Source: Bacillus sp. AFS055030 (GTDB lineage: Bacteria; Bacillota; Bacilli; Bacillales; Bacillaceae_G). Taken from it: a DNA stretch of 64,000 nucleotides. Positions 33,328-40,420 of the stretch are shown one piece after another (position 1 is the stretch's first letter; every line of letters begins with the position of its first letter). Under the pieces are notes generated by a model. The model had not been told where the DNA came from. It did not search any database and saw only the letters and a program-made list of their open reading frames with translations. The stretch is taken from NCBI RefSeq assembly GCF_002574545.1, contig NZ_NUGT01000001.1:1-64000 (forward strand), read 5' to 3'. Both the position numbers and the translations under genes were made by a program.

Positions 33328-34784
33328 CAGCTATTTATCTCAGGCTATCAAGAAATGAAGAACAAAAAGATGTAGATGAAGTTTTACTTAATCATAAAAA
33401 TGCTTTGATTAAGCTTGCCAATCAACATCATTTAAAATATATCATTTATCAGGAGATTTCGAGTGGTGTAAATACGGATCGTGAACAATTAAATTTATTA
33501 CTTAAGAAAATACATGAATTTGATTATTTGATTATTATGGATATCGATCGACTTTCGCGTGATAATGCACATGCAGAACAAATCAAGCAAGTATTAATCT
33601 TAAATGATATTAAAATATTAACTCCACAAGGTAAAATAGATTTATCACAGGAAACGAATGAAATGTTATTTTCATTCCAAGCAGTATTGGCTAATTTTGA
33701 ATATAAGCAGATTAAGAAGCGGTTATCAAGAGGTAGGTTAGCAGCAGCGGAGCAAGGAAAATGGGTGATGAGTAATAAGACCCCACTTGGATATCGTAAA
33801 AACGCTGATAAAAAATTAGAAATAATTGAAGACGAAGCGAAGATTATTCGGCTAATATTCGAAAAATCGTTAGAACGAGTTTCTGTAAATGAAATAGCAA
33901 GGCAATTAAATAGGTTAAATTGGAGGAGCCGACAAGGTAAAATCCTCACTACAGCACATATTAGCCAATTACGTACGAATCCTGTATATTATGGGGCAAT
34001 ACAGGCTAGAAGACGTATTCATAATAAAATTATTGATGAAGTATTTATCGAAAATGCGCATGAGGCAATCATAACTAAAGAGCAATTTTTTGCCGTCCAA
34101 TCGATAGTAGAAAATAATAAAAATGTTTATTTTCAAAATAAAAAAGCAGTCCGCAGGTTACAAAATTTAATCTACTGCAATTGCTGTGGGCGGAAGAGAT
34201 ATATTCAAAAAGATCGTTCAAATACTGATTTTATAAAATCATGTTCATATAAAATATCAAACAATCAGTGTAAAGATCGGGGCTATAAATATCAAGAAGT
34301 TGAAAAATTTGTTTTAAAGTGCATTAAAGAAAAAAAGTCAGAGCTAGAGAACGCGCTAAAAATGCTAGATTCTCAGAAAACAATCGAACTCGAACAGAGA
34401 CTAATGACTGAACTCGTCTCATTAAATAAACAAAAGGATAAGATAAATAAGCGAAAGAATAATATTAGAGAAATGAGAATGGATGGAGAAATTACTAAAA
34501 AGGAATATGAAGAATTAAAAAATGAACTGATCGTTCAAATGAATCAAATAACTGAGCAAATTGAACTCTATCAGACCCAAATAGAAAATTTAAAAAATAA
34601 TAATCCTAAAAAAATAGAAAAGATCATTGAAACGATCGAAAATTTAGAAGTGATCGATCCTGAATTATGCAATCATTTTTTAAAAACATTTATTCATAAA
34701 ATATGGTTTAGTAGTAATATGGATTCAAGTCATGATACAACTAGAAGTAAGGAAATTGCCACTATAAAAATAGAATGGATTTAA
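33321..34784 (+). CDS. Large serine recombinase (site-specific integrase)
   Basis: Serine integrase of 487 aa. The catalytic domain opens AAIYLRLSRNEE, with Ser10 as nucleophile and Arg8 conserved; DIDRLSRDNAHAEQI holds further arginines. The recombinase domain follows (TPLGYRKNADKKLEIIEDEAKIIRLIF), then the zinc ribbon with YCNCCGRKRYI and CSYKISNNQCKDRG, and a coiled coil from about 350 to 445 typical of integrases that control direction. The C-terminus is complete. The start overlaps the stop of the yodN fragment (ATGTTAG) and has no strong ribosome site of its own, pointing to coupled translation. It is about the size of SPbeta SprA. Confidence 0.95.
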   Translation: MLAAIYLRLSRNEEQKDVDEVLLNHKNALIKLANQHHLKYIIYQEISSGVNTDREQLNLLLKKIHEFDYLIIMDIDRLSRDNAHAEQIKQVLILNDIKILTPQGKIDLSQETNEMLFSFQAVLANFEYKQIKKRLSRGRLAAAEQGKWVMSNKTPLGYRKNADKKLEIIEDEAKIIRLIFEKSLERVSVNEIARQLNRLNWRSRQGKILTTAHISQLRTNPVYYGAIQARRRIHNKIIDEVFIENAHEAIITKEQFFAVQSIVENNKNVYFQNKKAVRRLQNLIYCNCCGRKRYIQKDRSNTDFIKSCSYKISNNQCKDRGYKYQEVEKFVLKCIKEKKSELENALKMLDSQKTIELEQRLMTELVSLNKQKDKINKRKNNIREMRMDGEITKKEYEELKNELIVQMNQITEQIELYQTQIENLKNNNPKKIEKIIETIENLEVIDPELCNHFLKTFIHKIWFSSNMDSSHDTTRSKEIATIKIEWI

Positions 34785-34853
34785 TACTCAAGCTACCATT
34801 CTATTAAACGAATAATATCATGTTCGGTTTTTTTAGAATCTTAAAGTTAAAAT

Positions 34854-34901
34854 AAAAAGTTCAGTTAACCATCTTTGAAAAGATTGAACTGAACTTTTTT
34901 T
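34854..34901. terminator. Bidirectional terminator in the element
   Basis: AAAAAGTTCAGTT/AACTGAACTTTTTTT stem between the recombinase and the DUF4257-type gene. Confidence 0.75.
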
Positions 34902-34921
34902 GTAATGCATTTATTAATAAT

Positions 34922-35545
34922 TTATCTGTTATTGATCAATCGAACTAATTCATTAAAATATTTTTCAGCTTCCTTTGTACTTCTTGCACATTTTAACCTT
35001 TTCATTAAAATATTGTAATGCAAATCAACTTCTTCATTTGTTGAATCTTTCGTGCTGTCATCCTCATTATTTTGTTCGATGCCATCGACTACACCAGTAT
35101 CTGTTTGATGCATATTGCCATTGTTCATTTCAGGGGCACTAGTCTTTTTGATCTCAGTTTTCGCTTTCTCCATTTCTTCTAGCGTTGAACTAAAATCAAT
35201 GATTTTATTATTAACGTTTTTATCAACCAATTTTTCTAAATAAGCACCGCCACTAACTCCACAAATAAAAGCATAAATGATAACTGATACGGGAGTTTGG
35301 TCATTTGTTGTTAGAACAGCAATTAGGTAAGATATACAACCTGCCATAGCACCAAGAATTATTTCTCGCTTTGATCCTAGTGAATACCTTTCTCTACCAT
35401 CAGAATCTTTAAATCGATAACTTCTAATATAGCCCTCATTAGCTAATAATATATTGGCATAACCACCGATTGCACCAATTAATATTGATAGAAAAGTCAA
35501 AAATAAATCATTAGATGATAATGTATCCAGCCAATTTTCGTACAT
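34922..35545 (-). CDS. DUF4257-type membrane protein
   Basis: A 207-residue protein with three hydrophobic segments in the first 110 residues (FLTFLSILIGAIGGYANILLA; IILGAMAGCISYLIAVL; SVIIYAFICGVSGGAYLEKLV) and a characteristic SYRFKDSDGRERYSLGSKREIILG between the first two, which I associate with DUF4257 proteins of Bacillus phages and plasmids. The C-terminal 90 residues are acidic and polar. The ATG at 35545 has GGGAGGGG 6 nt ahead. Function unknown; in this setting it is element cargo or upkeep. Confidence 0.7.
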   Translation of the reverse strand: MYENWLDTLSSNDLFLTFLSILIGAIGGYANILLANEGYIRSYRFKDSDGRERYSLGSKREIILGAMAGCISYLIAVLTTNDQTPVSVIIYAFICGVSGGAYLEKLVDKNVNNKIIDFSSTLEEMEKAKTEIKKTSAPEMNNGNMHQTDTGVVDGIEQNNEDDSTKDSTNEEVDLHYNILMKRLKCARSTKEAEKYFNELVRLINNR

Positions 35546-35683
35546 TTTCATCCCCTCCCGTTTTTGTTACACTATATGGAGGCTTTTTTAAGAATAGTAC
35601 AATTAGATACAATCAGTTTAGGAGGTCATTTTTTCTATATTTGCATGGCTAATTAGGTAAATCTAGATTGTTAGAAATTAAGT

Positions 35684-36466
35684 TTAAATCTTAACGGGTT
35701 CTTGTTTATTTAAAAAAGAGCGGATCGTTTGGTTAAATTTTTCTGCTGCTTCCATTTTTGTAACATGGCCAGTATTTTTGAAAATAACTAATTTTGAATT
35801 TGGGATACTTTTATGCATAATTAATTGGAGCCATACTGGCGTAATCGGATCATATTGACCACCAATTATTAGCGTTGGTACGGTTATATTTGGTAACAAT
35901 TCTCTATTATCAACCTTAAAACACGCTCTCATTGACTGGTCATAACTTTCTGGATTTGGGCGATAATATTGTTTGAATTGTTGTATTGATTCTTTTTCCC
36001 ATGAAAAAAGGCATGTTCGTGCGGTCATCTCTTTTAACTGTTGAGGAGTGAAAATTTTTGAACGAAACTCTTTAAAATGGATAAACCATAGTCCTAGTAA
36101 TCTAGGAGCAAAATGAAATGTACTAACTAAAATTAAAGAGCGACATCTTTTGGGTGCTTGGCGATAAATCTCTTGTGCAACAGTACCACCCATTGATAAG
36201 CCTAATATATGTGCGCTTTCAATTCCTAATTCATCCATTAAATCAAGTACATCTTTTGCGAAATTCTTCATTGATATTCCTTCAGTCAAATCATTTTCTC
36301 CATGGCCACGCAAATCAGGTATAATTAAATCGAATTCATTTGCTAGTTCATATTGTTTAAACCAGCTTTCTTTAACTTCTCCAAGACCATGAATTAATAT
36401 GAGAGGTTCTCCTGTACCTAATCGGTCATAAAACAGTTTGATCCTTTCAGTTGTTATAACGTACAA
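35684..36466 (-). CDS. Alpha/beta hydrolase, candidate intracellular PHA depolymerase
   Basis: Alpha/beta-fold hydrolase of 260 aa. The oxyanion strand LILIHGLGE, nucleophile elbow GLSMGGTVAQ, acid in GGQYDPITP and histidine in NTGHVTKMEAA give a complete triad. AAAGGAG favours the TTG at 36466 over the GTG at 36475. It is divergent from phaQ-phaP. Small alpha/beta hydrolases with GxSMG elbows serve as intracellular polyhydroxybutyrate depolymerases in Bacillus, so that role is attractive here, but sequence alone would equally allow an esterase or carbon-carbon hydrolase. Confidence 0.75.
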   Translation of the reverse strand: MYVITTERIKLFYDRLGTGEPLILIHGLGEVKESWFKQYELANEFDLIIPDLRGHGENDLTEGISMKNFAKDVLDLMDELGIESAHILGLSMGGTVAQEIYRQAPKRCRSLILVSTFHFAPRLLGLWFIHFKEFRSKIFTPQQLKEMTARTCLFSWEKESIQQFKQYYRPNPESYDQSMRACFKVDNRELLPNITVPTLIIGGQYDPITPVWLQLIMHKSIPNSKLVIFKNTGHVTKMEAAEKFNQTIRSFLNKQEPVKI

Positions 36467-36562
36467 TTTTATCACTCCTTTGCCACTTTTTTATAACTAT
36501 TTAACGAATAAACGGTATGATTTGAGTTTTTTGAAAATTTACACTAAATTATATTTACTATA

Positions 36563-36595
36563 TTGACGCTATATTCATATATGTGTAAAATACAC
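36563..36595 (+). promoter_or_regulatory. phaQ promoter with overlapping palindrome
   Basis: A -35 box TTGACG (36563-36568), a 17-nt spacer and a -10 box TAAAAT (36586-36591). The palindrome GTGTAAAATACAC (36583-36595) lies over the -10 box, where a repressor such as PhaQ would block polymerase. Confidence 0.6.
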
Positions 36596-36623
36596 CTATA
36601 GATTTTTTATAGAGGTGTTACCT

Positions 36624-37046
36624 ATGAACAATGAAAAAGATAAAAATATTACTCCATCTAAAAACTTTATTATGCCTTTTATTCTTCTACTCCTTAGTCG
36701 GATGACACTTCATGGCTATGATCTAATTCAAAAGCTCCACGCATTCGGGTTTCAAACACTTGACCAAGGAAATTTATATCGATTATTAAGGCAACTAGAG
36801 AAAGATAATCTTGTCCAATCAAAATGGGACACGAAAGGAAGCGGACCTGCTAAGCGCTGTTATTCAATTACAGAAGCTGGAAAGGCATACTTAACAAGTA
36901 ATGCAAGACAACTTGAACTTTATCAATCAATGCTTGATCAATTTTTCAAAATGTACTCAAGTTTTCTTGAGCTCTACATGCCTCCAATACAAAGAGAGGA
37001 TAAAATAAAGAAAAATTCGGATCCAAAAGAGGAGGAAGAAGTTTGA
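36624..37046 (+). CDS. phaQ: PhaQ, PHB-responsive PadR-family repressor
   Basis: PadR-type winged-helix regulator of 140 aa. The core FIMPFILLLLSRMTLHGYDLIQKLHAFGFQTLDQGNLYRLLRQLEKDNLVQS followed by GSGPAKRCYSITEAGKAYL matches the PhaQ (poly-beta-hydroxybutyrate-responsive repressor) group of Bacillus megaterium, which binds PHB and derepresses phaP. GAGGTG lies 7 nt before ATG 36624. Stop and phaP start overlap (TTGA). A palindrome over its own -10 box suggests autoregulation. Unusually, it is on a mobile element and not next to phaRBC. Confidence 0.85.
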   Translation: MNNEKDKNITPSKNFIMPFILLLLSRMTLHGYDLIQKLHAFGFQTLDQGNLYRLLRQLEKDNLVQSKWDTKGSGPAKRCYSITEAGKAYLTSNARQLELYQSMLDQFFKMYSSFLELYMPPIQREDKIKKNSDPKEEEEV

Positions 37047-37615
37047 CGATACAGAAAACTTCAAAACAAAAGGCGGAAGTTCAAAAAGAAGAGAAAGTAG
37101 AAAACTATTTCATGGATCCTTTTTTAAATACAATATGGGATCAATATGAAAGTAGTTTGACATACTTAAGAGACAGTAGGGAACAAAGATTAAATTCGTT
37201 GATGAAAGTGTTAAAAGAAACAAGAAAATTTAATGAGAAATATCGTAATGCAGTTAACGGCTTATATGAAGAAATAAAGTACTTTCATAACCAAATAAAT
37301 GCAAATACTTCGCAAATTATCGTTGCAATAACAGATAAATCTTCAGAAGTTCAATCAGCTGATAATCTATTTGAAGAAACGGCATATAAATTTTGGGAGC
37401 TATTATCTACTCCATTCAAAGCCTCAGTTGAGTTAATTGAAAAAGTAGAAGAGCAATATGAACAAACAGGAAAATACTACATAGAGGGTTTAAAGGAAAG
37501 AAATCGAGTTTGGTCGTCATTAAATGAACATTACTTGCAATCTTTAAGAGCAGCACATACGAACTTTAACCATCGCATTGAGGATAGCTTTAAAATATAT
37601 GCATCAGTTAAATAA
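37043..37615 (+). CDS. phaP: PhaP, polyhydroxyalkanoate granule-associated protein (phasin)
   Basis: Helical, charged 190-residue protein of the Bacillus phasin type, coating PHA granules. Visible pattern: MDPFLNTIWDQYESSLTYLRDSREQRLNSL, long amphipathic helices throughout, and SSLNEHYLQSLRAAHTNFNHRIEDSFKIYASV near the end. Starts at a TTG overlapping the phaQ stop, with GGAGG ahead, so the two genes are one operon. It depends on a PHA synthase encoded elsewhere in the genome. A terminator follows. Confidence 0.85.
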   Translation: MTIQKTSKQKAEVQKEEKVENYFMDPFLNTIWDQYESSLTYLRDSREQRLNSLMKVLKETRKFNEKYRNAVNGLYEEIKYFHNQINANTSQIIVAITDKSSEVQSADNLFEETAYKFWELLSTPFKASVELIEKVEEQYEQTGKYYIEGLKERNRVWSSLNEHYLQSLRAAHTNFNHRIEDSFKIYASVK

Positions 37616-37631
37616 TTGTAGTCTTCACATT

Positions 37632-37668
37632 AAAAACAACTCATTTTAATCAGAAGAGTTGTTTTTTT
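37632..37668 (+). terminator. Terminator of phaQP
   Basis: AACAACTC/GAGTTGTT-type stem with T7. Confidence 0.75.
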
Positions 37669-37752
37669 ATGCCTTTTAATTTAGTCGTACAATTCCTAAC
37701 TCATTGAACTATAGACTAGTCATTTGAATAGTCTATAAAGGGGTGTTTCTTC

Positions 37753-37887
37753 ATGAATCAGTTTAAATATGAAGAAATAGGAACGTTAAATGCAAAACTT
37801 GCTGCAGAAGCATTACTAAAATTAGCCATTAAAATAAAAAGTGATGAGATTAAAATAAATTCATCTGATAAGCCGCTCCCAACTTGA
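37753..37887 (+). CDS. 44-aa orphan frame next to attR (candidate excision factor)
   Basis: MNQFKYEEIGTLNAKLAAEA... is a 44-residue charged helical peptide with AAGGGGTG 7-8 nt before the ATG. It lies 45 bp from the attR core, at the end opposite the recombinase. Recombination directionality factors of serine integrases are often small proteins with no common sequence, so I flag it as a candidate only. It has no recognised family. Confidence 0.5.
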   Translation: MNQFKYEEIGTLNAKLAAEALLKLAIKIKSDEIKINSSDKPLPT

Positions 37888-38520
37888 GTGGCCTTTTTAT
37901 TTAACATAGCCAATAAAAATAGAAAGTTAATAAATATTAAACTGATGGACGGCGTTTTTGTTTATGAAGTCAATAATCATGACGGACTTTATGTTGAGAA
38001 TACTCTTCAACTTCTCAACGAATATGATGGAAAAAAACTTGAAAAAGAATGGATTGAAGTAAATTATTCATTTTCTTTCGGGGATCTTGTTCAAGTAAAT
38101 GGTTATGAAAAAGAAATTTTTCGAATTGTAGGGTACCGTACAGAGGTTTGGCGATATAAAAATGACGCGTGGGAAGACACGATTTACGAACTAGCGCGTA
38201 TTACTGATGGAGAATGGTTAGAGGCTGATGAAACTGATTTAACCCTAATTGCATCAGCACAAACTGCTAATGCGATTCTAAAAAAACTAAGAAATGATAA
38301 AAATGGCATTACAAAATTAGACTTAGAAAAACTTCGCTCAATGAATGATTTTAATAAAAACAGAAATAAAACAACAAAACAAGAAATAATTGATGGATTA
38401 TTAGATATATATAATGATTACGCAGTTTTATATTCAATCTTCCAAGATGAAGAATATAAAATTGTGATGGATCTAGTGCTTAAAAACTTAAATAAATTCT
38501 CAGAAAAGAAAACAAATTGA
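37888..38520 (+). CDS. yodN: yodN 3' fragment, cut by the integrated element
   Basis: The last 195 codons of yodN, from the core at 37932: NIKLMDGVFVYEVNNHDGLYVENTLQLLNEYD... with SFGDLVQVNGYEKEIFRIVGYRTEVWRYKNDAWEDTIYELARITDGEWLEA, the conserved YodN body, ending KKTN. Codons before 37932 are element DNA and give a GTG-started open frame at 37888 without a proper ribosome site, so this part is likely silent unless the element excises. Function of YodN is unknown. A true pseudogene and a reversibly split gene look the same here; the intact 3' frame favours the latter. Confidence 0.85.
   Translation: MAFLFNIANKNRKLINIKLMDGVFVYEVNNHDGLYVENTLQLLNEYDGKKLEKEWIEVNYSFSFGDLVQVNGYEKEIFRIVGYRTEVWRYKNDAWEDTIYELARITDGEWLEADETDLTLIASAQTANAILKKLRNDKNGITKLDLEKLRSMNDFNKNRNKTTKQEIIDGLLDIYNDYAVLYSIFQDEEYKIVMDLVLKNLNKFSEKKTN
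37910..37957. other. attR of the yodN element
   Basis: Right junction. Core AAATATTAA at 37932-37940; element to the left, yodN to the right. Arm 37910-37932 mirrors the attL right arm. Joining the two gives a dyad of 23-bp arms around central AA. Confidence 0.85.
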
Positions 38521-38533
38521 GAGAGAGGATATT

Positions 38534-38689
38534 CTACAATAATTGTAGAATTATATGAATCGAAAAAGGTATGCCTATCCCTATTAAAATAAAAAATGCG
38601 ATTGTCGTCAGTTTTTCAACAGCTTCTTCAAACATTTCATCATTAAACATCATTTCTTTTAGATTATTTAGCTTGTCCATTTTGATCAT
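38534..38689 (-). CDS. Small membrane protein (51 aa)
   Basis: MIKMDKLNNLKEMMFNDEM... leads into one hydrophobic helix (LTTIAFFILIGIGIPFSIHIILQLL) at the C-terminus. AAAGGAGC lies 8 nt before the ATG at 38689. Antiparallel to yodN and yozD. The stop codon falls in a hairpin ATTCTACAA/TTGTAGAAT. No family recognised. Confidence 0.6.
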   Translation of the reverse strand: MIKMDKLNNLKEMMFNDEMFEEAVEKLTTIAFFILIGIGIPFSIHIILQLL

Positions 38690-38839
38690 TGGAATCGCTC
38701 CTTTAACATGTTTTAATTGAATATATGCTTGTCAATGTTGTATTATGCTAAAGGTTACATATTAATATTTTTTTAGCTTGGTAAGGTTTTTTTCATATTT
38801 TCTCATTTTTCACATATTAACTAGTAAGGGGTGATGCTA

Positions 38840-39016
38840 GTGAAAGAAATTGAGGTAGTTATTGATACGGAAGAAATAGCAGAATTTTTCTATCAACAGC
38901 TCATTCAGCGAGGATATGTTCCTGAGGAAGAGGAGATTGAAGAACTAGCGGATATTACTTTTGAGTACTTACTGGAAAAATGTATGATTGATGAAATTGA
39001 TGAGGAAGAAGAATAG
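38840..39016 (+). CDS. yozD: YozD family protein
   Basis: A 58-residue acidic protein, MKEIEVVIDTEEIAEFFYQQL..., ending in an EEE tail, the usual YozD length and pattern. AAGGGGTG suits the GTG at 38840 rather than earlier in-frame starts at 38831 or 38834. Function unknown. It follows yodN, as in B. subtilis. Confidence 0.85.
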   Translation: MKEIEVVIDTEEIAEFFYQQLIQRGYVPEEEEIEELADITFEYLLEKCMIDEIDEEEE

Positions 39017-39103
39017 TCATGAAAGTGGCGACGGGAACTCTCGTCGTTTTTCTTTTGTGTATCCAAAGTACAAGCATTACTAGAAATTATATTGGAGGGT
39101 TAT

Positions 39104-39727
39104 ATGAAAAAAAATAATTGGATACTAATTTTTACAGCTATTTTTCTATTTGTTATTTTAGGACTAATCTATGATTCGCAAATGATTCGAAATTTAGACA
39201 ATTTGGCGTTTAAATTCTTTGAATTCATACGAACAGATGCACTGGATTCATTTTGTTATTTTTTAAGAGATTTTGGTTCTTCAAAGATGTATTTAACGAT
39301 TGCAGTTATTGTTTTAGTTTATTCTATTATACGTAAGCGTATTTGGAGTGGTTTATCATTAATGGTTACATTATTGACGGCTAGAGCGGTTGTTTCCTTA
39401 TTAAAAGATTTATATGAAAGACCACGACCAAGTTCAATGTACTATGTGGAAGGTGGATTTAGTTTTCCAAGTGGACATGCGGTTATGGCAACATGCTTCT
39501 TTTTAACAGTAGGCTTTATTCTAATTGCCATTCAACCAACAATGATGAAACACAAAAAAATGATTCAATTGATCGTTCTTTTAATGATATTTTTAATATC
39601 AATGAGTAGAATTTACCTGCATGTTCATCATTTCTCAGATATTATTGCTGGTTGGTTAGTAGGATATGCATGGTACAGTATTTGTAAAAATGTATTTATC
39701 AATTTACATGAAAGAAAGCAGATTTAA
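39104..39727 (+). CDS. yodM: PAP2 family membrane phosphatase (YodM)
   Basis: Membrane phosphatase of 207 aa, type 2 phosphatidic acid phosphatase family. The three active motifs are KDLYERPRP, FPSGHAVMA and SRIYLHVHHFSDIIAG, set among six hydrophobic helices. Such proteins dephosphorylate lipid phosphates such as phosphatidylglycerol phosphate or undecaprenyl pyrophosphate. GGAGGG precedes the ATG at 39104. Gene order supports yodM. Confidence 0.88.
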   Translation: MKKNNWILIFTAIFLFVILGLIYDSQMIRNLDNLAFKFFEFIRTDALDSFCYFLRDFGSSKMYLTIAVIVLVYSIIRKRIWSGLSLMVTLLTARAVVSLLKDLYERPRPSSMYYVEGGFSFPSGHAVMATCFFLTVGFILIAIQPTMMKHKKMIQLIVLLMIFLISMSRIYLHVHHFSDIIAGWLVGYAWYSICKNVFINLHERKQI

Positions 39728-39743
39728 TTGAATATGAAAACAT

Positions 39744-39781
39744 TACACCTATGATCGGAATGATATAGGTGTTCCTTTTTG
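39744..39781 (+). terminator. Terminator of yodM
   Basis: ACACCTAT/ATAGGTGT stem with T5. Confidence 0.65.
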
Positions 39782-39812
39782 TTTTTGGCTTACGTTTTTT
39801 ATTAAGCATAAG

Positions 39813-39842
39813 AAAAACCACAAGGAAAAATTTCCTTGTGGT
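39813..39842 (-). terminator. Terminator of the thioredoxin-like gene
   Basis: ACCACAAGGAAA/TTTCCTTGTGGT stem with a T run on the minus strand. Confidence 0.8.
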
Positions 39843-39900
39843 TAACTTTGTTGATTTTAGGTTTAATCCCAGCAACATTAAGACTTAACGTAACTTGATA

Positions 39901-40218
39901 TTATTCAAAAGTTGATAAAAATTCTTCAACTGATTCTGGTGTTTTTGCATTTGCGCTATGTAAGTGTCCAATTTTTTCGCCATCTTTAAATACAAGTAAA
40001 CTCGGAATTCCCATTACTTGTTGTTCACTAGCGATTTCTGGAAATTCATCGCGATCCATTGTGTACCAAGTAAATGATGGGTGCTCTTCAATTACATCTC
40101 CGATAAATGCATCTAAACGTGTACAATCAGGACACCAAGTTGCATAAAACTTTACCACGATAGGCTTTTCACTTTTAATTATTTCCTCATATTTTTTTAC
40201 TTCATTTATTTTTTCCAT
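39901..40218 (-). CDS. Thioredoxin-like protein
   Basis: A 105-residue thioredoxin-fold protein. The active site is WCPDCTRL (CPDC in place of CGPC), in YATWCPDCTRLDAF, and the cis-proline strand is MGIPSLLVFKDGE. No signal peptide, so cytoplasmic. AGGAGG precedes the ATG. The CPDC site is close to Bacillus YtpP-type proteins; a role in thiol exchange is likely, target unknown. Confidence 0.88.
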   Translation of the reverse strand: MEKINEVKKYEEIIKSEKPIVVKFYATWCPDCTRLDAFIGDVIEEHPSFTWYTMDRDEFPEIASEQQVMGIPSLLVFKDGEKIGHLHSANAKTPESVEEFLSTFE

Positions 40219-40420
40219 AATTGCCTCCTAAAACAGTGATAGGTTTATTTTGAATCATATTAAGTAGTATTTCAATAATTTTAACTTAATAATGCATTTT
40301 TACAATTTATATGCTTAAAAAGCATACAAATGTTCGTATGTTGATGTAAAATATAAGATAGAAAAGCTGTTCTTAAAATTTCGTAACAATGAAAGTAAAT
40401 TGAATGATGAGGTGTATTTA

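Larger units (their letters stand above)
33252..37940 (+). mobile_element. Serine-recombinase element integrated in yodN (about 4.68 kb), carrying phaQ-phaP
   Basis: Bounded by direct AAATATTAA cores. From left to right it carries: a large serine recombinase (+), DUF4257-type membrane protein (-), alpha/beta hydrolase (-), phaQ and phaP (+), and a 44-codon orphan frame (+) next to attR. There are no phage structural, replication or transfer genes, so it cannot move between cells alone. Integrase right inside one end, att dyads, and a split host gene restored by excision are the marks of sigK-skin/SPbeta-type interventions. I see the junctions directly; excision during sporulation is inference. 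Confidence 0.88.

Noticed and set aside
33172-38520. Complete prophage
   Set aside because: Only a recombinase, one phage/plasmid-type DUF gene and metabolic cargo are present; no capsid, tail, lysis or replication genes in 4.68 kb.
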